Shown here one piece after another: positions 37,856 through 49,699 of a stretch of DNA of 64,000 nt. A program made the translations under genes and the position numbers. The notes beneath the pieces were generated by a model. That model was given only the letters and a program-made list of their open reading frames with translations. It was not told where the DNA came from and did no database searches. Source of the DNA: Apostichopus japonicus (Eukaryota > Echinodermata > Holothuroidea > Aspidochirotida > Stichopodidae). Within the stretch, counting starts at the first letter, position 1. Every line of letters begins with the position of its first letter. The stretch lies in contig NC_092568.1 of NCBI RefSeq assembly GCF_037975245.1, forward strand, positions 7,671,501-7,735,500, read 5' to 3'.

Positions 37856-37900
37856 TGATACAATGGTTACATTGATTAACTATAATACTTCAATATTGCG

Positions 37901-39206
37901 CAGGGGCGTATCCAGGGGGGCGCAACAGGCGCGCGCCCCCCCCCTATTGGCCGTCACCAAAAAAAAAAAAAGTTTAGCAAAAAAAAAAAAAAAAAATTGA
38001 TGACGACCTTTATGTGAGATGTCGGTGATCGCTCAACCCCCCCCCCCCCCTCCCATATGCTTAACTTTTTGTTTGCCAAAAAAAGGTTCTGGCGAAGTTC
38101 GGCGGCATTATAGTTTTAGAAACATAGATGGTAATTGTGTTTGTATTATCACTATAAACACTAAATGACATGCCAGCCATACTAAATTGTGCATTATGTG
38201 TCCATATTTACTGGAAATGTTGCTCATTATTAAGGTCGAAAAATGGATCACATATGGCCATGGGCGGCGATCCTGGGTGGAGGGGGGATATATCCCCCCC
38301 ATGAAAATGGGTGGAGGGGATGTAATGCACCATATCCCCCCCCCACCAAATGCCAGGGATAAGAATATTTTCATGCCTACATTTATGCATCTTCGTTAAT
38401 GTACGGCTCTTTTTTAGCTTCATTTCTCGCCTACCATAAACGCAGTGCGATCTTTTCAAATAAAGCGTCTTTATAAAGCAAAAATAGTTGACTGTAGGCT
38501 TCATTGGCCCTATAACAACAAAATGTATTATTGCGCCCACGGTATTGATATAGTACATATATGCACCCTCATAGTATTCATAGGCCCTATAGTAGCCTAC
38601 ACACGTACATGTTCCCTCGAACAGCTGAGAATCTCATGTAACCAGGGTAATGCTTAATACACGTTTCACCTGGATGCCCTAGCAATCGGTACCTAGGAAT
38701 GTAACTATGTGTAATTGTGTATTGCATGTGTATAGGCCTATAATAGCCTGCATGAGGCCATTTTCTTCATCGAATAATATAACAGAGCTCTCGAACATTC
38801 TAACGTTGCGCCTGAAACAAGATTGACAGGGGCAATTTTCCCAAAATAACACCCGAAATTAAAAAAAAAATGTATTTTGGATCCTGATTATGAGATATTT
38901 CGGACATGACATCCCTATTTTAAAGTTGGGTATATGCCGCTTGGAAACCTCGGGAAGTGCCGTTTCCGGCCATCTAGAGGGTTTGTTAATCCCAAAATTT
39001 CTTGTACGCTTCGCGCCAAAAGGTGGCGCTACGCTTAGATAGTCAACAAGGTAATATCCCCCCCCCCCCACTCGGAAGTACGGATCGCCGCCCATGCATA
39101 TGACACCATTTTGCATTTCAGCCCTTCTTTGAAAGCAAAAATTGTACACCCCTCCCCTTAGACCCATCCCCCAGGATGGCGATCATTCATCCTGGATACG
39201 CCCCTG
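37901..39206. mobile_element. non-autonomous DNA transposon with terminal inverted repeats (1.3 kb)
   Basis: The ends CAGGGGCGTATCCAGG and CCTGGATACGCCCCTG are perfect inverted repeats, bordered by TTGCG on both sides (37,896-37,900 and 39,207-39,211). It interrupts the AACGTTCGGGAATTG repeat array. It holds G- and C-runs and poly(A) tracts but no credible protein; overlapping frames on both strands at 38,108-38,558 arise from internal GGGGATAT/ATATCCCC palindromes. The terminal sequence recalls hAT-like elements, but the superfamily is not settled. Confidence 0.75.
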
Positions 39207-39229
39207 TTGCGGACGGGTTTTATATTTCC

Positions 39230-39412
39230 CTTTTTTTTTTCAATTTAATAAGAAAACGTTCGGGAATTGTTAGTCGGTAGGATTGATCAGTGTTTTAGGG
39301 GATAGGTTTGATAGATTTTTATGGAGACCGATTCCCCTTTGTTTTGTAACATTAAATTAATACTATGTAGAACTAGATAGACACCTAACTGCTGTGAACA
39401 ATAACCTTCATC
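39230..39412. repeat. continuation of the interrupted direct-repeat array
   Basis: AAAACGTTCGGGAATTGTTA and GATCAGTGTTTTAGGG repeat motifs seen at 37,680-37,790, confirming that the element at 37,901-39,206 split an existing array. Confidence 0.65.
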
Positions 39413-39960
39413 AGGGGCGGGATTTGAGTTGTGAAAGTGGGGGCAACCCTGCCAGCAAGTCTATATAAGCGGAGCGCCACCATCAGTTGGCGCGGAGCGT
39501 ACAATAAATTTGTTGGCTTTACAAACCCTCCAGATGGCCGGAAACGGCACTTCCCGAGTGCTCTAAGCTGCATGTACCCATCCTTGAAATATGGATCTCA
39601 TGTCTGCAATTGTATCTAGAGAGTTAATTATCGTTTAAAAATTTGAAGAGGATAGATAGTAGAATATATGGTCAGATGGTGATGTACAACTTTTGTTATA
39701 CGTCACTATCTAAGTGGAGTGCCATCATCGGTTGGCAAGGAGCGTCGAAATTTTTGATGAAAGGTACCCTTAGATCGGTCAAATTAACACCCATATAGGC
39801 TTTAAATTGCATCTTAACAATTAATGAACATGTAAATTTAGGGAGGACGGATAGAAGAACTTATATGGTGATGTACAACTGAAGCTTATACGTCACTATT
39901 TAGGCGGTGTACCACCATCAGTTGGCGCGGCGCGTCGAAATTCAAGCAAAAAGGAAATCC
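39413..39960. repeat. partial related element and ~200-bp tandem repeats
   Basis: It begins CAGGGGCGGG, like the terminal repeat of the neighbouring element. Bases about 39,445-39,590 match, inverted, the segment 38,910-39,050 inside that element (shared GCCGTTTCCGGCCATCT). The block around CCATCAGTTGGCGCGG then repeats at about 39,480, 39,725 and 39,912 with CGTCACTAT before it. No gene. Confidence 0.6.
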
Positions 39961-41371
39961 AAGATCAGCAAAAATGACACCTCTGGTAACAATAAAAGTT
40001 TCTCAGGAAAGCAATCGTGTGCAAGAAATTACTTTTTATGCAAAACCAAGCGTAAGTGTTTCATTCATCAGCGAGAATAGATCCGAAAACGTAACTCAAA
40101 GCCACACATTATTTTATCGGCCCTACCGAAACTGCCGAGTGTTGTATACTGTAACAATGGATTTAATGTGTTACTGTGTTAGTGCCAATTTGTAATTTAC
40201 ATTATTCGATTTACATGCATCATTCCAGGATTACGAACAGTAAAGAAATTACATCGGCATTGCCATTGCATATTGTTGAATGACAAGGGGGGGGGGGGTG
40301 TCATGTGTCAGTGTATTGAATTTAACTATTGATATACCCAAAAATCTGGCTTTCGTAAATCGTTTCTCTGGATTTAGTTATTCAACGCATTCAGTAGAGC
40401 AGCAACGTTAAAGACGTATTTTGGTGTTTATATATTTTATAAGTTAAATGCTTTCTTCGTGTGTGTTTGCTGGTTCATGTTTGTGCAATAGTGAAATTTG
40501 TGTAGTTTTTTTTGTGCCAAAAACAAACTATAAAATTGTTGTATTTAGTACTGTAAGTTTTCTATTTTTATATTTCGATTGTTTTACGAAGTGATGGAGT
40601 CATGGAGTCTATGTGCGACTGCGGAGTAAATAAATTGCGGTGACTTCACACCTTTTGTACGAAACCGTCCTAATTTTTCGTCTTGCCGCGACCGTTACAG
40701 TAAAACTCTAGATAGGACTTCCGTGCGTCTGTTAATTGGGAGTCTTTCTTCGTATACATTTTACCGGCGTGGAAATCTTCGGGAACTTCATTCTACCACC
40801 AGCTTCGATTAGCTCCACATTATTTGCAGCCATGAAACGGCAGATGTGTCACGGCCTCCATATTCAACCATCAATATAATTAAATATACCGGTTTGAACG
40901 ACGTTCTGGCTATACCATAAAACAGGTATTTGGTATTTTGCGGAACTGTTGAAGTAGGTTGCTATCTTCGTATCGTCGACCATCGACTAGCAATATGCAG
41001 CCAACTCTGCGAGGTTCCAGGCCTGTATCTGTAACCCTTCGTTCGTATTACCGCAAGACCGGTGTCGTTACTCTCTGAACTTTTCAGAAATATAAGGTAT
41101 AATGGTTGCAATGTAAAGGCTTAGTATTGAAATATATATATATATATATATTTGATATCCGTTTTATATCTTTCTATCTGTTTCATACTGTTAGTTTTGT
41201 GTCGTGACAGTCTAGTCTATGTAGAACTGTTTGTTGATATTGTTGTACATTAGTAAAAATAGTGTTCGGTTTGGTAGCCTTGATTTTATAACTGTGTTAT
41301 GAGTGACTGTGTGTTCGGGCCTATCATCATTATATATGGTACTTTGAGTTGAACCTTAACAATTCAGTATT
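39961..41371. other. region with likely 5' LTR end of a BEL/Pao element
   Basis: No gene. An AATAAA near 40,630 is followed about 60 bases later by GCCGCGACCGTTACA, ending at 40,699. Nearly the same end (GCCACGACCGTTACA) closes the pol remnant at 49,636. This fits the 3' end of an LTR at both places. The LTR start was not found. A short (AT)n tract lies at about 41,131-41,152. Confidence 0.35.
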
Positions 41372-41530
41372 ATGATGGACTCTGCCGATAATGAGGGCAC
41401 GGTTTCTGGAGACCAGACGTCTGGGTTTAATACTCGTCAAAGGATTTTGACTGAGAAAGGTTTTCAGTTTCAGTTAGGTCAAAAGGAGCAAACATTTAGA
41501 GGCATAATCTCTAGCATTGTCGCACGCACT
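41372..41530 (+). pseudogene. possible gag start of the BEL/Pao element
   Basis: An open frame begins MMDSADNEGTVSGDQ and contains LTEKGFQFQLGQKEQTF, which resembles the start of BEL/Pao gag polyproteins. Resemblance fades after about residue 50, followed by unrelated low-complexity sequence. Its place between the putative LTR end and the pol remnant supports the reading. Not certain. Confidence 0.35.
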
Positions 41531-42232
41531 AGCGTATTTTTCTCCATTTGCCGCCCAGCGCCCGCTGGAGATTTTTTTTTTTTAAATATCATTATTTGTC
41601 GAACTTACCAATGTTATATTAAATGTAATATTTTTGGTTTTAAAATCATAAGAACACATTTACCCAACGTCAAATAAAAGTATCTTTGCAAACCGCCTCG
41701 AAATCATTGGCAAATCCATAAATGAAAGTGTGCCCCTTACTGTGAAGAACAATGTAAATTTGTATGTACGTGCATACAGCGATATGATTTTTGGTCATAA
41801 CTTCCGGGTTGCCATTTTCTTTTCGTTCGATCGGCGGCAGTCAAAGACTTAATCCCATCCCCAACATATATACGTCATTTGATAGAGAATGGAATTGTCT
41901 TTCAACAGTAGTATGGTCTAAGATAGGTTCCTATGTATTTTACATATTTTTTACATTTTAAACTTTCATTTGTTGTTTACAGGTAGGTATAAATAAGAAT
42001 TTTACAAGCCATATATTTTATTGCTTTTATTTGCTTTATTTGATATTCAAATGATTTTTCTTTCTTAAAACAACACTGAGCTGCCGCCCCTACTTTTAGT
42101 AAAAAGGTCCGTTTTTGATGATTAAGCCCCGCCTCCAAGTCTGGTTTGTAGCAGATTGGCTATGACTCATGGCAGCTACATGTTGGATATACGAAAATGG
42201 CTACCCTCGCGACCAATTTTCTGTACTGTTGA
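41531..42232. other. no gene recognised
   Basis: AT-rich DNA with no recognisable coding sequence between the gag-like frame and the foldback structure. Confidence 0.4.
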
Positions 42233-42556
42233 CCGGTGTGAAGTTAGATACTTATTCCCCGTTCCTCGTTCGACATTCGCGAATGAGTAACTGCTACCTA
42301 TTCAGTTACGTATTCGACAATGGTCGACGTATCACCTCTGGCATGACGAAAGCTTTCTTACAAGATGTTCAACATTTGGTCGTGGTAAGAGGTTTATCTA
42401 TGGGTCATATACTCTAATGAATATTTAGAAGGGTACCATAATGCATCTTTTCCGGCCCGAATAGCTCTTGACCAACTAAAATGACCACCACTTCATCAGT
42501 TTCTAAATTATTGTAACGGGACCTGAAAAAATCACTCTAGGCCCTACTCAAGACTA

Positions 42557-45180
42557 GCACGCCTTGGACCACCTAACCAATGGGTCATAGGAATTCTTAA
42601 CACATTGTAGAAGGATACCATAATGCGGCTTGCCCGGTCCAAAGCGTGCTTGACCAATTAAAATGACCACTAAATCAACAATTTTTTAAATAAATGTAAC
42701 AGGAACTTAAATAAAAACATTTGGGCCCTAATCAAAACCAGCACGCCTTGGACCACCCAACCAATAGGTCGTATGAACTCTTAAGTCATTGTAGAAGGGT
42801 ACCATAATGCGTCTTGCCAGGTCCAAAGAGTGCTTGACCAATTTAAATGACCACTAAATCATTACTTTTTTCATGAGTGTAACAGGACCACGAAAAAGCT
42901 TTGGGCCCTAATCCATGCAGCACGCCTTGGACCACCCAACCAATGGGTCATATGAAAGCTAATGACATTGTAGAAGGGTTCCATAATGCGCCTTGCCCGG
43001 TCCAAAGAGTGCTTGACCAATTAAAATGACCACTAAATCATCACTACCTTAATGCATGTAAATGGACCTGCAAAAATCTTTAGGCACCAGTCAAGACCAG
43101 GGGCCTGTTTCACTAAACTCGACTTACGCACACAGGACTTAGTGCTGTGCGAACTCGACTTACACTAAGATGCGTCTTAGTAAAGTACTGTTTGGATCTC
43201 GGTTTCACAAAACTGTTCTCCACTAAGACGCGTCTTAACATGCTAACATTTTATTTTTGTTGACATGAACGAGGCTGTGACCTTTGACCGCGAAAAGTTT
43301 TAACAGTTCATTGCACGAACGAACTTTACAGTTGCGAGAATGGGAAAGGTAAATACCAAGTAAAATGCCTTTTATAATCACAATTTTTGGCCAAGACTTA
43401 TGTACTATTAATAGGTTGACGTCAAGTAGACGGAGAGCCTCTGAAGAAGATCCTGCTGGAACGAAGCATCAGACCAACTTACTTTTACACATTCTATTAC
43501 ACAGGCTCTTCAGTTGATAAGCAGTTTGCTAACAGTTTTGTTTCATTTTTACTTTAGCATTTAAAAAAGAAAATCAAACAAATTGTTTGATACCCATAGT
43601 AATCCCAAATTTCTTTTTCAGGCATAAGTTTCAGCAGGTGTTGGGTGAGGGTAGGGATGGGAGGTTTTGAGTGGAGGGTGGGCTTATAGCTGGGAGTTAT
43701 GGGTAGGGAAAGGTTGGAAAATTGTGGCAAGGGGCAGGTGGTTTTGAATGTGGAGACATATCTTTATGTATATTTTCAAAGTTAAGCAGGGAGTGCACTA
43801 CTCGTTAAGCCATAAAGGTTTTTTTTAGAACACTTCCTTTCACAACTCTTTGTATTTGTTTTTATTATTATCATTACCTGAATTTTGTGATAAAACAAAT
43901 AAATACATTAGCAGGTTAAAATTGGCGCCAATGCGATCACATGACTAGAAATACACTGAGATCAGTTCCTAAGTCTCGTCCATACGAGACGTAGACTAAG
44001 TCCCGTTATGCTACTTAGTGAAGAGTGGACTAAGTCTTGTACGCGACTTAGTGATCTTTGTGAAACCGGCACTAAGTCCTATTCACTAAGATGCGTCTTA
44101 AGACCACTAAGACGCGACTTAGTGCTTTGTGAAACAGGCCCCACCACGCCTTGGACCACCCAACCAATGGGTCATAGGAAGTCCAAGGACATTGTAGAAG
44201 GGTACCATGATGCGTCTTGTCCGGTCCAAAGAGTGTTTGAGCAATTAAAATGACCACTAAATCATTACTTCTTCTATGGCTGAAACGGGACCACGAAAAA
44301 GCTTTGGGCCCTAATCCATGCAGCACGCCTTGGACCATCCAACCAATAGGTCATATGAACGCTAATGACATTGTAGAAGGGTTCCATAATGCGCTTTGCC
44401 CGTTCCAAAGAGTGCTTGAGCAATTAAACTGACCACTAAATCAACACTACCTTAATGTATGTAAATGGACCTGCAAAAATCTTTAGGCCCCAGTCAAGAC
44501 CAGCACGCCTTGGACCACCTAACCAATGGGTCATAGGAATTCCAAGGACGTTGTAGAAGGGTACCATAATGCGTCTTGCCCGGTCCAAAGAGTGCTTGAC
44601 CAATTTAAATGACCACAAAATAATTACTTCTTCAGTGACTGAAATGGGACCACGAAAAAGCTTTGGGACCTCATCCATGCAGCACGCCTTGGACCACCCA
44701 ACCAATGGGTCATATGAACGCTACTGACAATGTAGAAGGGTTCCATAATGTGTCTTGCCCGGTCCAAAGAGTGCTTGACCAATTTAAATGACCACTAAAT
44801 CATCACTGCGTTAATGTATGTAAATGGACCTGCAAAAATCTTTAGGCCCCAGTCAAGACCAGCACGCCTTGGACCACCCCAAGACCAGCACGCCTTGGAC
44901 CACCCAACCAATGGGTCATAGGAATTCCAAGGACGTTGTAGAAGGGTACCACAATGCGTCTTGCCCGGTCCAAAGAGTGCTTGACCAATTAAACTGACCA
45001 CTAAACCATCACTACGTTAATGCATGTAAATGGACCTGCAAAAGTCTTTAGGCCTCAGTCAAGACCAGCACGCCTTGGACCACCCCAAGACCAGCACGCC
45101 TTGGACCACCTAACCAATTGGTCATAGGAAGTCAAAGGACATTGTAGAAGGGTACCATAATGCGTCTTGCCCGGTCCAAA
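42557..45180. repeat. ~180-bp tandem array with dimeric higher-order pattern
   Basis: GCACGCCTTGGACCACC starts units at about 42,557, 42,741, 42,920, 44,146, 44,323, 44,503, 44,682, 44,862 and 45,068, giving a period near 180. In the right part, units ending CTTTAGGCCCCAGTCAAGAC alternate with units ending GCTTTGGG...TCCATGCAG, a 360-bp dimer. Short extra CCAAGACCAGCACGCC pieces sit at 44,886 and 45,093. Reading frames on both strands here are repeat artefacts. Confidence 0.85.
43100..44142. mobile_element. 1.04-kb non-autonomous DNA element nested in the array
   Basis: The ends GGGGCCTGTTTCAC and GTGAAACAGGCCCC are inverted repeats bordered by ACCA on both sides (43,096-43,099 and 44,143-44,146). 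It interrupts one repeat unit. Both ends contain many near-palindromic ACTAAGACGCGTCTTA-like subrepeats. The middle is non-coding. The terminal motif is common among non-autonomous elements of marine animals; the superfamily is unresolved. Confidence 0.75.
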
Positions 45181-45520
45181 GTCTTGATTAGGGCCTCAAG
45201 TGATTTTTTCAGGTCCCGTTACATTAATTTAAGAACTGATGAAGTAGTGGTCATTTTAGTTGGTCAAGAACTAGTTGGACCTTGCAAGATGCATTATGGT
45301 ACCCTTCTTCATAGTCATTAGAGTTCATATGACCCATGGGCCATAGATAAACCTCTTTCCACGACCAAATGTTGAACATCTTGTTAGAAAGCTTTTGTCT
45401 TGCCAGAGGTGTTACGTCGATACCATTGTCGAATACGTAACTGAATAGATAACTCAGTTACTCATTCGCGAATGTCGAACGAGGAACGGGGAATAAGTAT
45501 CTAACTTCACACCGGTGTAC

Positions 45521-47699
45521 TGTTGTTAGATACTACCACTGATCTACACTAACTAGATAGGCCGCGCGGCTCCGTGTGTGAAGCGGCCGGACGTGACTCA
45601 GCGGCCATGTTGGGATATTCAAAACATCACCGCGCACATACAGTGCATACGTTGCTATGTCGGTCGGTGGCCGAGAAGGTGATGCAAAGAGAGGCCAAGG
45701 AAGGAAAGTGAATGTCGCAGAAACAATCCTTATTTTTCAAGGAAGTGAAGTTGAACATTTGAACTCTAGAGGAATATTTGTTATGCCAGACTAAAATGTC
45801 AAATATGCCTATTTTCCGTGCAGGAAAAGATATGGAATGGGTCGTCTGTACAGAGACAGACGCTGCAAGTTGAATGCAATACAAAGTCTATGGGATACGT
45901 CGGACTAGGAACTTGAGAGGCATCCCTTCCTCAATGGTTAGGGACTTTTAATTTCAAGAAAAATGTTAAGTATTTCTTCTAAATTCACTTCAAATTGGGG
46001 GAAAGAATTTCATAACTGGACGAGGCTACACCATCCATGCACAAACTATATGTAGGCTACCGGTATCTAGTATTGGGAAGGGCAAATATTAAATTTTTAG
46101 GTAGCTCGCAGGGTTACAAAAATTTAGTTTATTTCCATCTAGAAACTAAAAATGGAAGTTCCATGATAAATAAAAAAAATTAGGAGGGAAAAATTCCATG
46201 TGTTCTCAGGAAAACCTTGTCGTATAGGGTTTGTGCATGAGGCTGGGGTCTTAAGGCAGTGTCCAGAAGTGGAATTCCTTTCAGAAAACCTTAGTGTCCA
46301 ATTTGGGGATATGGAATTAACACAATCATCTACGGGTCATTATTTTTGTACATGTATTAATTTTTTTAAAGTAAATGCAGACAAACAACTCTTTATAGTT
46401 CATATGCACAGTCTGTTATATCTTTGCTGCAACAGCAATTTATTTAGCAGTTCTCAACAATTTCCAGTTAAAATCTTTATATTCGAATATAAGCTGAGGA
46501 TCCTCAGCTTTTTACAGGTTGGTTCCCACAGTGACATACATGTAAGTAATGCCCTAGTACATACATGTAGTAATATACAGCAGGGAAATTTCAGCAACGG
46601 AAAAATACATTTTCTACTGGTTTAAAAATGAAATAAAAACTTGCGGAGTCTTTTTAGAATACTAATTTTAATAAATATGCAAAGATACATTTGATGGCCC
46701 TATAACATTTAATACTTAATTGACAGTGTTCTCCACGGGCCAACATTAACAGGGCACACTGTACAGCTTTAGTACTGTGTTTGAATGTTAGTGGAATTTT
46801 GTGCAATATGAACGTGATATAGATTTCTACACCACAAATTCTGATTGAAAATCAACATTTAAAAGGGCCACCCTGCTGAAAGTGGCTGCGGAGAACTCTG
46901 ACGATCAATCTATGTCATTTTAACAACGTCTGAACAATTTGCTTTGAATAACAGTTAAATTTAAGCAGATTTGTCAGTTCTCATGAAACACTAGTTCACT
47001 ACGGAAGCTTAATAAAATCTGCATGTTTCCATGTTACCAAGATACAGGCCTGGAATTTCACGGAGGCCACGGCCTCTGTTGCCCTGGTCTTGGCCTTGGT
47101 GCCCCTTAAAAAAATCCCATTGATTTTGACATTTTGCTATGAAAGTGCCCTTTGCAAATTGAAAACGGCCTTGCCCTCTCGAAGATGAAATTCCAGGCCT
47201 GAAGATAGGTTTGTGACTGTAACCATGATAAGTTTACATCATACCGTATTGTTGAAACAAGATATGTCAAGATACAGAAAACGGAGATATTTTTACAGCA
47301 CATCTCAGTTTATGTTGAACACCGAGATATTTATCTTGGAAAATGTGGTCTGTCAATTATGTTTCTGTAGTTTACTGATGGATGAACAAATTAAATAAGT
47401 TTTGACATTCGCTTCCGCATTTTGGGTCGTGCAACAGAGGCTGTCATCTGCTTCCCTAAATGGAACAGCTTGATTTTAGAGTAGCATGATGATACAAGCT
47501 TTACGAGAGAGTGTACATGATTATCATTTACTGTGGTGTGAAATTGGTGATTATGTAACTCAGGAAAAAGATTACGGTGTGAACAGTTATTGAGAACAGA
47601 TGATGCTATTGCTGCTGAGACACCAAGACCTTGTGGAAGTTTTCCATCAGAAATGTTGGCAAGTCTTTGGAAACACTTTCTGTTTCCATGCACACACTG
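45521..47699. other. no gene recognised, apart from one small element
   Basis: Contains a 141-codon open frame (46,200-46,625) with no recognisable domain and strongly AT-rich content, which I treat as chance. A short inverted-repeat element sits at 47,045-47,201. The upstream part of the BEL/Pao pol may be decayed beyond recognition in the last few hundred bases. Confidence 0.4.
47045..47201. mobile_element. 157-bp miniature inverted-repeat element
   Basis: CAGGCCTGGAATTTC at the left and GAAATTCCAGGCCTG at the right are perfect inverted repeats. AAGATA occurs directly before and directly after (47,039-47,044 and 47,202-47,207) as a probable target duplication. The interior is rich in GGCC motifs. 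Confidence 0.75.
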
Positions 47700-49636
47700 T
47701 GATGTAGCAGGTTTTGTGAATCGAAGCTTTTATGTGGATGATGGTCTCCAATCTGTTGATACAGTTAATAGAGCTGTAGACCTCATTTCTCGAACGAAAC
47801 AAATGCTACATAAAGGGCGGCGTTAACTTCACCAAAATTAAGTGTAATTCCAATTCTGTGTTGCGATCAATTCCTGAGGAAGATCTTGCGGTTGCTTCTG
47901 GGCATTTAGATCTCTCCTCAAATGCAACTCATTTGGATCGGGTTCTTGGAGTACAATGGTGTATTGAATCAGATAGATTTCAATTTAAGATAACACTTAG
48001 TGATAGCCCTTTGACACGGCGTGGTATCCTTTCTACGATTGCTTCGGTGTATGACCCGTTTGGGTTTATAACTCCAGTTGTGCTTCCAGGAAAGCAAATC
48101 TTACAGCAATTATGTTATGATCATTTACATTAGGATAGAACCTTGCCAGATGAGCTACACAGTAAGTGGGAAAAGTGGAGGATGGGTTTATCTGAGTTAG
48201 AAACCATCAGAATTGATAAGTGTTTTAAGCCTGTTGAACTTGGCACCGTTACAAAGCGAACTGCATCATTTCTGTGATGCTAGCACCATTGGGTATGGTT
48301 ACTGTTCTTACCCGCGCATGATTAATCGTGAAGGTAAAGTTCATTGTAGATTCGTTTTTGGAAAGTCTAGGGTTGTTCCCCGTAGGCCTGTTACAGTACC
48401 ACGCCTAGAGCTGACTGCAGCTGTATTGTCGGTAAAGATCAGTGCCTTGTTGAAACAAGAGTTGGAGTACAATTTTATCAATGAATATTTCTGGTCTGAT
48501 AGTCAGGGAGTCCTTGGGTATATCAATAATGATGTCAATTAAGGACATCAAGCTGGTTTAGAGGGCCAGAGATGTTATGGGAAAGTCAACTCCCACTGGT
48601 TAAGCACGTTACAAGCCTTGAGGTCTTTGACCATGACCCAGAGGTTAAATGTTGCCAGGTAGCATTTTCCAGTGTCAAATGCTCTAATCATCTGGAAGCA
48701 GATCGTTTAAGCTCCCTTTCGATTTGTTTTAAAGCAAGGAAAGCTATTGCATTATGCCTTTGGCTAAAGGCTATGCTTTAGGCTAAGGCTAGTAAAGCCC
48801 TCCTTCCGGTTAGGGAGCTTAATGTAGATTCTTTGTTTGAAGCCGAGATTGAAATACTGCGAATAGTTCAGTCCTTTGCATTTCAGGAAGAGCTTCAAAT
48901 CCTTCGGACATTGAGTAGTGATCCAGTACAATGCTTAAAGAAAGGCAGTCCACTCTATGCTCTAGATCCTTTTTTGGATGAAAATGGTGTTATTCGGGTT
49001 GGTGGTCGTATATCTAAATCTAGCTTCGAATTTAAAGTGAAGCATTCTGTAATTATTCCTAAGTTATGCCATGTTGCAGAGCTCCTTGTGAGACATTTTC
49101 ATGAGTTAGTTGCCCACCGAGGTAGAGTTTTAACTTCAAACGAAATTAGGGCAAATGGTTATTGGATCATTGGTGGTAGTTTTTTAATTGGTAAAGTGAT
49201 ATACAAATGTGTTACTTGTAGACGGCTTCGTGGTAGTTTGGGTCAACAGAAAATGTCAGACTTACCGGTTGATCGAGTGGAGTCTAGTCCACCCTTTACA
49301 TATTGTGATGTAGATTGTTTTGGTCCCTGGCTTGTAAAGGAAGGTCGTAAGGAGTTAAAGAGGTATGGCGTGTAATTTACGTGTATGGCCTCAGGGGCGG
49401 TACACCTAGAAGTAGCTAATTCATTAACCATCGACTATTTTTTGAATGCACTACGACGCTTTCAAGCTATACGTGGCCCTGTAAGACAATTGCGTTGTGA
49501 TCAGGGCACTAATTTCGTAGGGGCAAATAACGAATTGTTAGCTGCATTAAAGGAAATAAATCAAGGTGTTGTAAGTAAAAGGTTGCTAGAGCTGGGTTTT
49601 GATTATATTGAATTTAAGTTTGCCACGACCGTTACA
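47700..49636 (+). pseudogene. BEL/Pao retrotransposon pol remnant (RT end, RNase H, integrase)
   Basis: Reading through several frameshifts and stops gives a BEL/Pao polyprotein in the normal order. The reverse transcriptase end has YVDDGL (about 47,728) and DLISRTKQMLHKG. The Pao-type linker has YDPFGFITP near 48,050. RNase H has HFCDAS, LELTAA and SDSQ (48,260-48,510). The integrase zinc-binding part has HFHELVAHRG and KCVTC. The integrase core has DVDCFGPW and CDQGTNFVG. The frame shifts near 47,817 and 49,372, and a TAG stands near 48,131 where a tryptophan is expected. It ends abruptly after EFKF, before the third catalytic acidic residue of the integrase, at the LTR-like end GCCACGACCGTTACA. 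It cannot make an active product. Confidence 0.85.
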
Positions 49637-49699
49637 GTGATCATAAGTTTGACGTAACGAATTAACAGATTACTTTAATGGGTTTCTTGCTCCACGCGA

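Larger units (their letters stand above)
42233..45520. mobile_element. foldback element with ~310-345 bp inverted arms
   Basis: The left arm (about 42,233-42,545) and right arm (about 45,175-45,520) are inverted copies: ACCGGTGTGAAGTTAGATAC on the left reappears as its complement near 45,495-45,520, and similarity continues through the TCGTTCGACATTCGCGAATG and GGTCGTGG blocks. Between them lies a tandem array. It encodes no transposase. The layout resembles foldback transposons such as the TU elements of sea urchins, although here the arms are unique and the array is internal. No clear target duplication was identified. Confidence 0.7.

Noticed and set aside
38108-38558. Overlapping open frames on both strands as protein genes
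   Set aside because: They come from G/C runs and palindromes inside a terminal-inverted-repeat element, with no domain and no splice context.
42169-45001. Several 60-90 codon frames on both strands
   Set aside because: They repeat with the 180-bp units and arms of the foldback element and mirror each other on the opposite strand.
42557-45180. CRISPR-like array of direct repeats
   Set aside because: Units are about 180 bp, contiguous, without unique spacers, in a spliced eukaryotic genome.
46200-46625. 141-codon open frame as a gene
   Set aside because: No recognisable domain, strongly AT-rich, no partner exons, and surrounded by transposon remains; length is plausible by chance.
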